Below are positions 25,390-32,671 of a stretch of 64,000 nucleotides of DNA, one piece after another. The stretch lies in assembly GCA_014378525.1 (NCBI GenBank), contig JACMNL010000101.1, positions 62,001 through 126,000 of the forward strand. Direction: 5' to 3'. Under the pieces are notes generated by a model that saw only the letters and a list, made by a program, of their open reading frames with translations, ran no database searches and was not told where the DNA came from. Every line of letters starts with the position of its first letter. Position 1 is the first letter of the stretch. The DNA comes from Bacteriovorax sp. GTDB lineage: Bacteria > Bdellovibrionota > Bacteriovoracia > Bacteriovoracales > Bacteriovoracaceae. The position numbers and the translations under genes are program-made.

Positions 25390-26580
25390 CTAGTATAGAA
25401 GCGCGCTTTCTCTTTGATTTAAATATTTATCGTGACCTTGGGTTTCGATTTTCTGTAGTTCAGAAAGTGACCCAAGGTTATTCACCCAGTGTCTCACTTC
25501 GTCTGTTCCGTTAATTAAATCGATCGCCAGTTTATGAAATTCATATTCGTAAGGTTTATTGTGGAATTCAAATTTATCACCTAACTCGCGCTTGAACTCG
25601 CGGCAGATCATCTGCATAACTGTCCACGATTTAAATTTCGCATTTTCCGTCGGATGAATGTGAACACCACCGCAATTAAGGCCAGCGTGTTTTTGAAATG
25701 TAGGCAAGAAAATAATCGGTCGAAGATTAAAACCTTCTGTTAGTCCTTCTTCCTTAAATCTTTTTTGCATTTTTGCGACGAAATCAAATGATTCGATTCC
25801 AGGATATCCTGCGACTTCCAGAGGGCGAGTTGTTCCGCGGCCTTCACTAATATTTGTTCCTTCCAGTAAAACAGTTCCTACAAAAGTAATTGCTCCAACC
25901 ATAGTCGGAAGATTAGGTGAAGGAAGAACCCATGGAAGTCCTGTATCTTCAAAATACATTGAACGTTTCCAGTTGTTCATTTTAATGACGTCTAAATTGC
26001 AGTCAGTTTTCAAAACGGTCTGTCCGAATTTTCCAACTTCACCCATTGTAAGAGAGTGACGTTGAGGAATCGGATAACGGCCGACGAAAGATTCATATCC
26101 CGGTTTTAAAACTGTTCCTTCAATCATCTCTCCGCCAACTGGATTCGGACGATCTAAGACAACCAGCTTAATATCTCTTCCCGCACATTTTTCCATAATC
26201 AATGAAAGCGTAGAAATATAAGTGTAAACGCGCGTGCCAACATCCTGCAGATCAATAATTAAAGTATCGATGTCTTTTAACATTTCATCTGTCGGAGTTC
26301 TTGTTTCTGAATAAAGTGAGTACACAGGAATTTTAAAATAGGGATGAATATAGTGAGCAGTCTCCATCATGTTATCCTGAACATCTGTCACGAATCCATG
26401 TTGTGGCCCGAAAAGTTTAATCAACCGTTTCCCAAAAAGATTTTGTAGAAGAACAACTCCGGTATTGAATTTTGAATCAATCGAAGCGCTATGGCAAAGG
26501 TATCCGATATTTCCTTTGATACTGTCTTGCAAGGATTTTTCGTTCATTAGTCTTTCAAGACCAGTCACTACCTTTGTCAT
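25390..26580 (-). CDS. NamZ-family (DUF1343) exo-beta-N-acetylmuramidase
   Basis: 396 residues with the whole DUF1343 pattern: GYLCHSASID, LFGPQHGF, YSLYSETRTPTDEML, LIIDLQDVGTRVYTYISTL, VLDRPNPVGGEMIEG, LPWVLPSPNLPT and NISEGRGTTRP. The characterised member, Bacillus subtilis NamZ, releases terminal MurNAc from peptidoglycan fragments. No signal peptide is seen at the annotated start, so the enzyme would be cytoplasmic and act on imported muropeptides, or be exported by another route. In a predator-like genome it could salvage prey cell wall; that is inference. Confidence 0.82.
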   Translation of the reverse strand: MTKVVTGLERLMNEKSLQDSIKGNIGYLCHSASIDSKFNTGVVLLQNLFGKRLIKLFGPQHGFVTDVQDNMMETAHYIHPYFKIPVYSLYSETRTPTDEMLKDIDTLIIDLQDVGTRVYTYISTLSLIMEKCAGRDIKLVVLDRPNPVGGEMIEGTVLKPGYESFVGRYPIPQRHSLTMGEVGKFGQTVLKTDCNLDVIKMNNWKRSMYFEDTGLPWVLPSPNLPTMVGAITFVGTVLLEGTNISEGRGTTRPLEVAGYPGIESFDFVAKMQKRFKEEGLTEGFNLRPIIFLPTFQKHAGLNCGGVHIHPTENAKFKSWTVMQMICREFKRELGDKFEFHNKPYEYEFHKLAIDLINGTDEVRHWVNNLGSLSELQKIETQGHDKYLNQRESALLY

Positions 26581-26848
26581 ATAAACTTCCTAGATTCCTT
26601 AAGGTTCTTATTTTTGAATACTTTAATTTTGGTAGGGACCGGAATTTTTGTAAAGATAAAAGAGCGGTAAGGTTAAGTTGGTTGAAGTCGGGTGCAAAAT
26701 ATTGCTAGGATTATAAAACTGATGGGGGATATATGATGTCCGAGTTTGCAGCTTCTGGATTTTTTCGCCCATCAGAATACTTCGCAAATTCTTGATAAGC
26801 CTTTTCAGGCTCAATAACATTCGAGTATAACCATTAATTAAATTACGT
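26581..26848. other. Non-coding gap upstream of the thyA promoter
   Basis: No convincing gene. It should hold the promoter of the leftward NamZ-like gene. A minus-strand open frame (26623-26820) has atypical composition and no ribosome site. A weak AGCCT/AGGCT hairpin occurs near 26797-26810. Confidence 0.5.
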
Positions 26849-26876
26849 TTGAATACTGAAAAGTTTTTTCTAAACT
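26849..26876 (+). promoter_or_regulatory. Putative promoter of thyA-folA
   Basis: TTGAAT (26849-26854) and TAAACT (26871-26876) with 16 bases between. Transcription would start near 26883 and give an untranslated leader of about 145 bases containing two hairpins. Confidence 0.45.
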
Positions 26877-26904
26877 GAAAAAGAAGCTTTTATATTTCTG
26901 GCTT

Positions 26905-26991
26905 AAGTTCTGGAATTTTGGAGAGTTGAGTAGTCAGAACAATTCCAGAAACTTACGTTGTAAACCTTTGCTCAAAAGTTTACAATTTTAT
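26905..26991 (+). promoter_or_regulatory. Structured leader of thyA (two hairpins)
   Basis: Hairpin 1 pairs AAGTTCTGGAATT (26905-26917) with AATTCCAGAAACTT (26941-26954), 13 pairs with one bulged A. Hairpin 2 pairs TTGTAAAC (26958-26965) with GTTTACAA (26978-26985) and is followed by TTTTAT, like a weak terminator. The arrangement suits attenuation or a ligand-sensing leader, but the sequence does not match a riboswitch class I can name with confidence. Confidence 0.55.
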
Positions 26992-27027
26992 AAGAGCACA
27001 CACTCACCACACACAAGGAAAAAGAAT

Positions 27028-27822
27028 ATGAAGCAATATCACGATCTGATGGAGCACGTTCTTAAAAATGGCGCGAAAAAAGAAGACCGTACCGGGACTG
27101 GTACACTTTCTGTTTTCGGTTATCAGGCACGCTACAATCTTGCTGAAGGATTTCCTTCAGTGACGACAAAAAAACTGCATTTAAAATCAATCATTCATGA
27201 ACTACTATGGTTTCTTCAAGGTGAAACCAATATTAAATATCTAAAAGACAACGGCGTTTCTATCTGGGACGAGTGGGCAGATGAAGATGGAAACTTAGGT
27301 CCAGTGTACGGCTCTCAATGGAGAAGCTGGCAAGGTGCCAATGGTGAAACCATTGATCAGATTACATCTGTTGTGAATCAAATTAAAAAAAATCCGGACT
27401 CGAGACGTTTAATTGTTTCTGCATGGAACGTTGCTGAGATCGAAAAGATGGCACTTCCTCCATGTCATGCTTTTTTTCAATTTTATGTAGCAGATGGAAA
27501 ACTATCTTGTCAGTTATATCAAAGATCAGCGGATATCTTTTTAGGTGTTCCGTTTAACATTGCCTCTTACGCACTTTTAACAATGATGATGGCACAGGTT
27601 TGCGGTCTTGGTTATGGTGATTTCGTTCATACAATGGGTGACGCTCACTTGTATTCAAATCATATTGAACAAACAAAACTCCAGCTGACTCGTGAATTTA
27701 AAATGCTTCCGCAGATGAAATTAAATCCTGACATTAAAAATATTTTTGATTTTAAATTCGAAGACTTTAAACTGGAAGGATACGATCCGCATCCAACAAT
27801 TAAAGCTCCAATTGCTATATAG
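27028..27822 (+). CDS. thyA: Thymidylate synthase
   Basis: Methylates dUMP to dTMP using methylene-tetrahydrofolate. The start is ATG 27028 (AAGGAA 7 bases upstream), giving 264 residues, the same as E. coli ThyA; an upstream in-frame alternative start at 26926 would run through the leader hairpins. Catalytic Cys146 lies in [10 protein letters not shown]; other markers are [28 protein letters not shown] and [12 protein letters not shown]. folA follows after 6 bases, the classic pairing that regenerates tetrahydrofolate. Confidence 0.97.
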   Translation: MKQYHDLMEHVLKNGAKKEDRTGTGTLSVFGYQARYNLAEGFPSVTTKKLHLKSIIHELLWFLQGETNIKYLKDNGVSIWDEWADEDGNLGPVYGSQWRSWQGANGETIDQITSVVNQIKKNPDSRRLIVSAWNVAEIEKMALPPCHAFFQFYVADGKLSCQLYQRSADIFLGVPFNIASYALLTMMMAQVCGLGYGDFVHTMGDAHLYSNHIEQTKLQLTREFKMLPQMKLNPDIKNIFDFKFEDFKLEGYDPHPTIKAPIAI

Positions 27823-27828
27823 GTTATT

Positions 27829-28317
27829 ATGCATATTTCAATGGTCGTGGCCCAAGGGCCTAAAGGTGAAATCGGTCTCGGCAATAAACTTCTTTGGCAC
27901 ATTCCAGAGGACCTGAAGAATTTTAAAAAAATTACGACGGGTAAAATGATTGTCATGGGAAGAAAGACTTTCGAGTCAATTGGAAAACCTCTTCCGAATC
28001 GTGCGAATGTGGTAATCACCCGCGATTTAAATTTCAAGCCTGATGACGTGATTGTGATCAACGATCCAATGATGGCCTTTGATTTAGCCCTTGAAGCTGA
28101 AGATGATTTAGGCGAAGATGATTTTGAAATGATGGTCATTGGCGGTGGTGAAATTTTTAATTTTTTCATGCCATATACGCAGACAATTTATCTTTCAGAA
28201 GTTGAGTATCAAGGCCCTGCTGATGCTCACTTTCCAGCGATTGATTACAAGGAATGGGAAGTCGAGAAGACGGAAAAGTTTCCAGAGTTCACATTCAAAG
28301 TTTTAAACCGTATTTAA
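27829..28317 (+). CDS. folA: Dihydrofolate reductase
   Basis: Reduces dihydrofolate produced by ThyA, using NADPH. 162 residues with GLGNKLLWHIPEDLKNFKK (substrate-binding acidic residue in the PEDLK helix), GKMIVMGRKTFESIG and MVIGGGEIFNFF. It is 6 bases after thyA and probably translated from the same message. Its stop abuts the convergent secreted-protein gene (1 base gap). Confidence 0.96.
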   Translation: MHISMVVAQGPKGEIGLGNKLLWHIPEDLKNFKKITTGKMIVMGRKTFESIGKPLPNRANVVITRDLNFKPDDVIVINDPMMAFDLALEAEDDLGEDDFEMMVIGGGEIFNFFMPYTQTIYLSEVEYQGPADAHFPAIDYKEWEVEKTEKFPEFTFKVLNRI

Positions 28318-28318
28318 A

Positions 28319-29173
28319 TTATTTTAAGTGGGATTTTGCTTCTGCAAGATCCTGCTCATATCCCTTGGCCCATTCAGACGGATTAGAGTCATTGACTCCT
28401 TTCACTCCACAAAATGATTTCCCGACACTTGTTAAGCGTTCTTCTTCACGTGTAAATTCCAGGTAAGGAACAAAGTTTCCGTAACCTTTTTCAAAAAAAC
28501 TTTCATCGCCAATTTTATAAGAATAGTTTTCGCTCATTCTTGGATTGTTGGAATCTATAAGACCGATTTCAAATCCGTTCGGGCCGGGCTTCATTCCAAT
28601 CATCAGCCATGCGTGGGATGTGATCCCTTTGATCTGCAATTTCTGGTATGCGATTTTTTTACTCACTTCAATGTATTTAAAAGTTGTGGCCATCATTTTT
28701 TGCAATTCTTCAGAAGCGACTTTTGTATCGCCTTTAAGTCCATCAATCCAGCTTCCTAAGATTACACCATCATACAATTGCCAGCTTTCAAGTTCAGCGA
28801 GAATTTCCTTAGTGTAAGCAGTGCTAAAATCAGAAAAATTTGCAAAGCCCGGGATTGTCACAACTGATTCACCTGCGCGGATTTCTTTAATTAAAGCTCT
28901 TACTTCAGAGGCCGTAGGTTTTTTTAAATCCGGACGGAAGATTGATAAGTATAAAATGTTTCTTTGGAAACGTGAGTGCCACCAGCATACGCCACCGTTA
29001 AAGAGGCCACCTTGGTTTTTAAAGGCCATTAGATTGCTGGTCTCAGATGAGTATGTGGAAAGAACACTGGAGTCTTGAAAACGAGTGCAGAAATCTGCTT
29101 TCGTTGTGGGAAGAGTTCCCGCCAATGCATTGAGTGATAAAATTAGGAGAGTTGTGGCAATAATATTTTTCAT
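28319..29173 (-). CDS. Secreted protein with papain-like Cys/His/Asn pattern
   Basis: 284 residues with a signal peptide (residues 1 to about 18, ending NALAG). A possible cysteine-peptidase triad appears in order: Cys in NGGVCWWHSRFQRNILYL (helix after Cys, about residue 63), His in SHAWLMIGM (about 203) and Asn in GLIDSNNP. The spacing suits a papain/transglutaminase-like fold but no family name is certain. The mature protein has only three cysteines. It is probably periplasmic or exported, and expressed alone. Confidence 0.6.
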   Translation of the reverse strand: MKNIIATTLLILSLNALAGTLPTTKADFCTRFQDSSVLSTYSSETSNLMAFKNQGGLFNGGVCWWHSRFQRNILYLSIFRPDLKKPTASEVRALIKEIRAGESVVTIPGFANFSDFSTAYTKEILAELESWQLYDGVILGSWIDGLKGDTKVASEELQKMMATTFKYIEVSKKIAYQKLQIKGITSHAWLMIGMKPGPNGFEIGLIDSNNPRMSENYSYKIGDESFFEKGYGNFVPYLEFTREEERLTSVGKSFCGVKGVNDSNPSEWAKGYEQDLAEAKSHLK

Positions 29174-29475
29174 TCTTAAAGAATGAAGAGTCTGTTATGG
29201 CGTGACGACTAAAATAAACTTACATTAAGTTCATTTGTTTAAATCTTGTTTCATATGCTGGCAATTGCGCGTGATTCGATCCATGACCGCCAAAATCCTT
29301 ATTTTTTTAAGGTATGAATTGAAATTCTTGGCCTTCGATAACAAAAGCAGTCCTTATTAGTTTTCAGGCCGTTGAGTCTAGCCCCTGGGGTGAAAGACGA
29401 AAGTATCGTGAACAAAGGGCAAGTCGCAGTCATTTAATTATTGAACACGAACCATCATCACGATATTATTAATTC
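29174..29475. other. Non-coding gap of about 300 bases
   Basis: Between two divergent secreted-protein genes. I see no ORF, tRNA or clear riboswitch. A short CCTTA/TAAGG hairpin with a T-rich loop is near 29305-29320. Beyond promoters for both flanking genes nothing can be supported; an unidentified small RNA is possible. Confidence 0.5.
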
Positions 29476-29796
29476 ATGAAAAAAAATTTCCTTGGTATAA
29501 TTATATTCTTGATTACATTGACCGTTTTCGCAGAAGAGCTCAAGCCAAATGATTCATGGTTTCAATGCCAAAAAGATAGTGAGTGTATTAATATAGATTA
29601 TAACTGTGCAGGAAACGTCGTAAACACCGCTTTCGCAAAAATCGCTAAAGATTATTATGAATTGGAGAATGCTAGGTCAAATTGTATTCGACAAGAACCT
29701 ACGGAAGCTCAAAAAAAAATTCCATACAAAGTTTTCTGCAAATCCAATAAGTGCGGCGTACAAGGTATAAACCCAAAAAAACCTGGATTCAGCTGA
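29476..29796 (+). CDS. Small secreted cysteine-containing protein
   Basis: 106 residues: signal peptide (residues 1 to about 19, ending TVFAE), then a mature part with six cysteines, beginning SWFQCQKDSECINIDYNC and ending KVFCKSNKCG. The C-x5-C opening resembles small disulfide-rich periplasmic proteins. Unknown function. Followed by a bidirectional terminator. Confidence 0.7.
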   Translation: MKKNFLGIIIFLITLTVFAEELKPNDSWFQCQKDSECINIDYNCAGNVVNTAFAKIAKDYYELENARSNCIRQEPTEAQKKIPYKVFCKSNKCGVQGINPKKPGFS

Positions 29797-29850
29797 TCTT
29801 AAAAACCTACTAATCGATAGAAATTTTGTTATCAAGGACAAACAATTAAT

Positions 29851-29879
29851 AAAAATGGCTTCAAACTGAAGCCATTTTT
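29851..29879. terminator. Bidirectional terminator
   Basis: 13-bp perfect stem AAAAATGGCTTCA / TGAAGCCATTTTT with a 3-base loop between convergent genes; A and T tracts flank it so it can act both ways. Confidence 0.88.
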
Positions 29880-30549
29880 ATTTTGAATATAATTTTTCTA
29901 ACTGTTCTTTTAAAGGTTCATAAAGAATTTCATGTTTACCTTGGTATTCAATAAGTTTCACTTGCGCTTTTAAAGTTTGAAGATGATTTATGTAATTTCT
30001 CACGGGGGCTTGATTCGCACCATCGTTAGAACCAAGCATAATTATAAGATTAGGCATACAGTTTAAAAGTTTTTTTGGATCAGAGGAAAACCATCCGCCG
30101 CCTGCTCCTATACTGATGGCAGTTTTGAATCCTGGATTCTCACAAAGTCTTAGAAATGCAGAGACAGCAGCACCACCATTCGAGAACCCAACTACATTGT
30201 AATCTTTGTTTGGAAAACACTCCGTACTTGCTTCTTTTATTGAAGTAAAAGTAGGTTCAAGATCTTTTTTATATTGGGCTTCCCATACCCAACAAAGTAG
30301 ATCTTTATCTTGAGGACATTTAGTTTTAGCTCGCGGTAATGCAATTTTTAGAGATAAATTATTTGCTAGCTTCTTAAGAATTTCACGATTTTTTATTTCT
30401 TGTGGACTGAATTCTTCTCTATCTATTCCATGAAGATAGATAATGTATTTTGAAGCATTTGTTGGCCCTATACATTCCACTGATGCATTAGCAAAAAAAG
30501 GAAACAGAATAAGGAAAAATAACTTAAACATTTTATTATTTTGCATCAA
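29878..30549 (-). CDS. Secreted alpha/beta hydrolase (esterase-like)
   Basis: 223 residues with a signal peptide (residues 1 to about 22). Alpha/beta-hydrolase features: oxyanion HGID after the first strand (YIIYLHGIDRE), nucleophile elbow VVGFSNGGAAV (Ser in GFSNG), probable acid in LGSNDGANQ and His in YQGKHEILYEPL. Short for the fold, so the cap is minimal. Cysteine pairs CPQDKDLLCW suggest a disulfide. The substrate is unknown; phospholipase/carboxylesterase-like or feruloyl-esterase-like enzymes are the nearest kinds. Confidence 0.75.
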   Translation of the reverse strand: MMQNNKMFKLFFLILFPFFANASVECIGPTNASKYIIYLHGIDREEFSPQEIKNREILKKLANNLSLKIALPRAKTKCPQDKDLLCWVWEAQYKKDLEPTFTSIKEASTECFPNKDYNVVGFSNGGAAVSAFLRLCENPGFKTAISIGAGGGWFSSDPKKLLNCMPNLIIMLGSNDGANQAPVRNYINHLQTLKAQVKLIEYQGKHEILYEPLKEQLEKLYSK

Positions 30550-30673
30550 AGGTTTTATATTGCCAAGGCAATGGATTTAATCCTAATGGTTGATAAGTGA
30601 AATATAAAGCTGAAGTCTTCGACTTTTGATCTAGCTTTGGTGAGAAATCCCGATTGCTCGGGCCTGTGATTTT

Positions 30674-31297
30674 TTAATCTTCTATAATTAATTCGTTCTT
30701 AATCTCATTTTTTCTTGGCCTTCCGTCGGCCGGAAAGTATTTTTCCAGAACTAAAGAAGTCGCAATGATTGTACTTTTAAGTGCCTCGACAAATTCACCA
30801 GAGCTGACTTTCGCGGTGAAGTCGACAATTATCTCGTCCCAGATTTTCTGATCAACTTTTGCTTTGACTCCAACGTCAGTGATGATTTTAATTTTTCTCT
30901 CCATAATGGAAATGAAAATTAAAACGCCGTTGTGTTTTTCTGTCGTATGAAGATTGTGATCAAAAAAAGCTTCGATCGCTCTTTGTGTGACTTCATATTC
31001 AACTTCTCTTTTAGTAATTAAATGTCTTGTGAATGCCGGAAGACATCCAAGAGCATATCCTAAAAGAAGTCCTGGAATTTGAATCCATAAAAAATAAATA
31101 GGGTTAATGATGGAAAAAGGCGAGAGGTATAGGCCCACTGAAAAAATAAATGAAACAATGATCGCTGCACGAAACTGAGCTGCAGGATAAAGATCACTAT
31201 GACCTACGATCATCGGAATCAATTCACTGTTTGATTTTGTTTCTGCATCTGTGATGAGTTGCTTAATTTGTTCTTTGTCTCTGTTTGAAATATTCAT
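30674..31297 (-). CDS. TPM-domain membrane protein
   Basis: 207 residues. N-terminal TPM part (DKEQIKQLITDAETKSNSELIP), two adjoining membrane segments at about 42-85, and the TPM continuation GVLIFISIMERKIKIITDVGVKA. Third gene of the leftward lemA-TPM-TPM group. TPM proteins in such clusters are linked to envelope or photosystem-II-like assembly functions; the role here is unknown. Confidence 0.8.
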   Translation of the reverse strand: MNISNRDKEQIKQLITDAETKSNSELIPMIVGHSDLYPAAQFRAAIIVSFIFSVGLYLSPFSIINPIYFLWIQIPGLLLGYALGCLPAFTRHLITKREVEYEVTQRAIEAFFDHNLHTTEKHNGVLIFISIMERKIKIITDVGVKAKVDQKIWDEIIVDFTAKVSSGEFVEALKSTIIATSLVLEKYFPADGRPRKNEIKNELIIED

Positions 31298-31322
31298 AAT
31301 GTTTCCTTAAAATTTTTTCGTA

Positions 31323-32054
31323 TTACCAGCTACCAGAAGATCCGCCGCCGGAGAATCCTCCGCCGCCACCGCCCCAAGAGCTTCCTCCGCCGCCACCGCC
31401 GCCGAATCCGCCTCCACCAAAGCCTCCGCCTCCCCACATTCCACCGCGACCACCAGGGCCTCCGCGTCCGTTAGGAAAGAAAAACTGCAGGAAGAAAATG
31501 AGTCCGAAAATGGCGATGAGTACCATCGATGCACTTCCGCCTTTTCTCTGGTGACGTGGTTGAACTGCGTTTCCGAATTTTAATTCTTTGCCGTCAGCTC
31601 GTGCCATGAGTGCAAGACCCAGGGCCACGCCGTTATCGTAGTCGCCTGCTTTGAAGTGAGGTTTCACTTCATTTAAAATACGATTGGTCATGAGGTCAGT
31701 CAGTGTTCCTTCAAGGCCGCGGCCGACTTCGATTCGCATTTTGTGATCATCGAGGGCAATAAGAAATAAAGCGGCACGGTCATCGCCTTTTTTTCCCAGC
31801 TGCCATTTATCGACAACCTTGATCGAATAACCTTCGAGAGATTCGTCTTCGAGTCTTGGTACAATCAAAACCTGGAATTGAACTCCATCAGTCTGATAAA
31901 AGCTTTGAAGAGCACCTTCAATGGCGGCCTTTGCATCACCACTTAAGAATTGTGCTTCATCTACTACCGGGCCAGTGAGTGCCGGAACTCCCAATGCAAA
32001 CGCATTAAACGTCAGCGCAAAAAAGAGTAAAAATATTTTAAGAAAAGAATTCAT
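31323..32054 (-). CDS. YgcG-type TPM-domain protein with Gly-rich tail
   Basis: 243 residues: signal peptide, a TPM domain (VVDEAQFLSGDAKAAIEG, then FQVLIVPRLEDESLEGYS and IEVGRGLEGTLTD), one membrane segment (MVLIAIFGLIFFLQFFF) and a C-terminal tail almost entirely Gly/Ser/Trp ending SGSW. This layout is standard for the protein encoded next to LemA. It shares one base with lemA (32054), so is co-translated. Confidence 0.88.
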   Translation of the reverse strand: MNSFLKIFLLFFALTFNAFALGVPALTGPVVDEAQFLSGDAKAAIEGALQSFYQTDGVQFQVLIVPRLEDESLEGYSIKVVDKWQLGKKGDDRAALFLIALDDHKMRIEVGRGLEGTLTDLMTNRILNEVKPHFKAGDYDNGVALGLALMARADGKELKFGNAVQPRHQRKGGSASMVLIAIFGLIFFLQFFFPNGRGGPGGRGGMWGGGGFGGGGFGGGGGGGSSWGGGGGGFSGGGSSGSW

Positions 32055-32629
32055 TAAAATTTAACCGCTGGAGCTTTTTGAGCTTCTTCGATATTTTCAA
32101 CAGCGAACTGTGGCTTCTTCGGATTATGAAGGAAAAGTGCGTTTGTCCAAGATGTCGGAGGAACTGTGATCAGATTGTTGTAACCTTGAATGGCCGCGAT
32201 ATATCTGTTTCTTGCAACAGTGATTCTGTTTTCTGTTCCTTCAAGCTGAGCTTGTAGATCGCGGAAATTTTCGTTTGCTTTCAGGTCAGGGTACTTTTCA
32301 ACAGTCACCATTAAGCGGGAAAGAGCAGAGCTTAATCCACCTTGAGCTTGTTGGAATTTTTTCATGTTTTCATCCGTTAACTGGTCTGCTGTAAAGTTAA
32401 CTTGTGTAGCTTTAGCACGGGCCTCAATGACTCCAACTAAAGTTTCTTTTTCGTGACTAGCATAGCCCTTAACAACCTCTACCAGGTTGGGAACCAGGTC
32501 CGCACGTCTTTTATATTGGTTTTGAACTTCTGCCCAGTCTGCATCTACCTGATTTAGCGCTGTCGGGATGCTTTGAATTCCGCACGATACAGAAAGTAAC
32601 AGGACAATTAAAAGTGATAAATATTTCAT
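32054..32629 (-). CDS. LemA family protein
   Basis: 191 residues from ATG 32629, chosen because GAGGAG lies 6 bases upstream and the hydrophobic leader then begins immediately (MKYLSLLIVLLLSVSCG, possible lipid attachment at the Cys). The LemA helical domain follows with NQVDADWAEVQNQYKRRADL and LVEVVKGYASHEKETL. It heads the lemA-TPM-TPM operon, with the divergent U32 gene 42 bases away. Function unknown in general. Confidence 0.88.
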   Translation of the reverse strand: MKYLSLLIVLLLSVSCGIQSIPTALNQVDADWAEVQNQYKRRADLVPNLVEVVKGYASHEKETLVGVIEARAKATQVNFTADQLTDENMKKFQQAQGGLSSALSRLMVTVEKYPDLKANENFRDLQAQLEGTENRITVARNRYIAAIQGYNNLITVPPTSWTNALFLHNPKKPQFAVENIEEAQKAPAVKF

Positions 32630-32671
32630 ATGTGTCTCCTCATAATGTGTTAATTGAATTAGAACTAGCTT

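Noticed and set aside
26623-26820. 65-codon minus-strand ORF
   Set aside because: No ribosome site, atypical composition, lies in the gap upstream of the thyA promoter.
26905-26991. Tetrahydrofolate riboswitch upstream of thyA
   Set aside because: The location is suggestive, but I could not align the conserved core; reported only as a structured leader.
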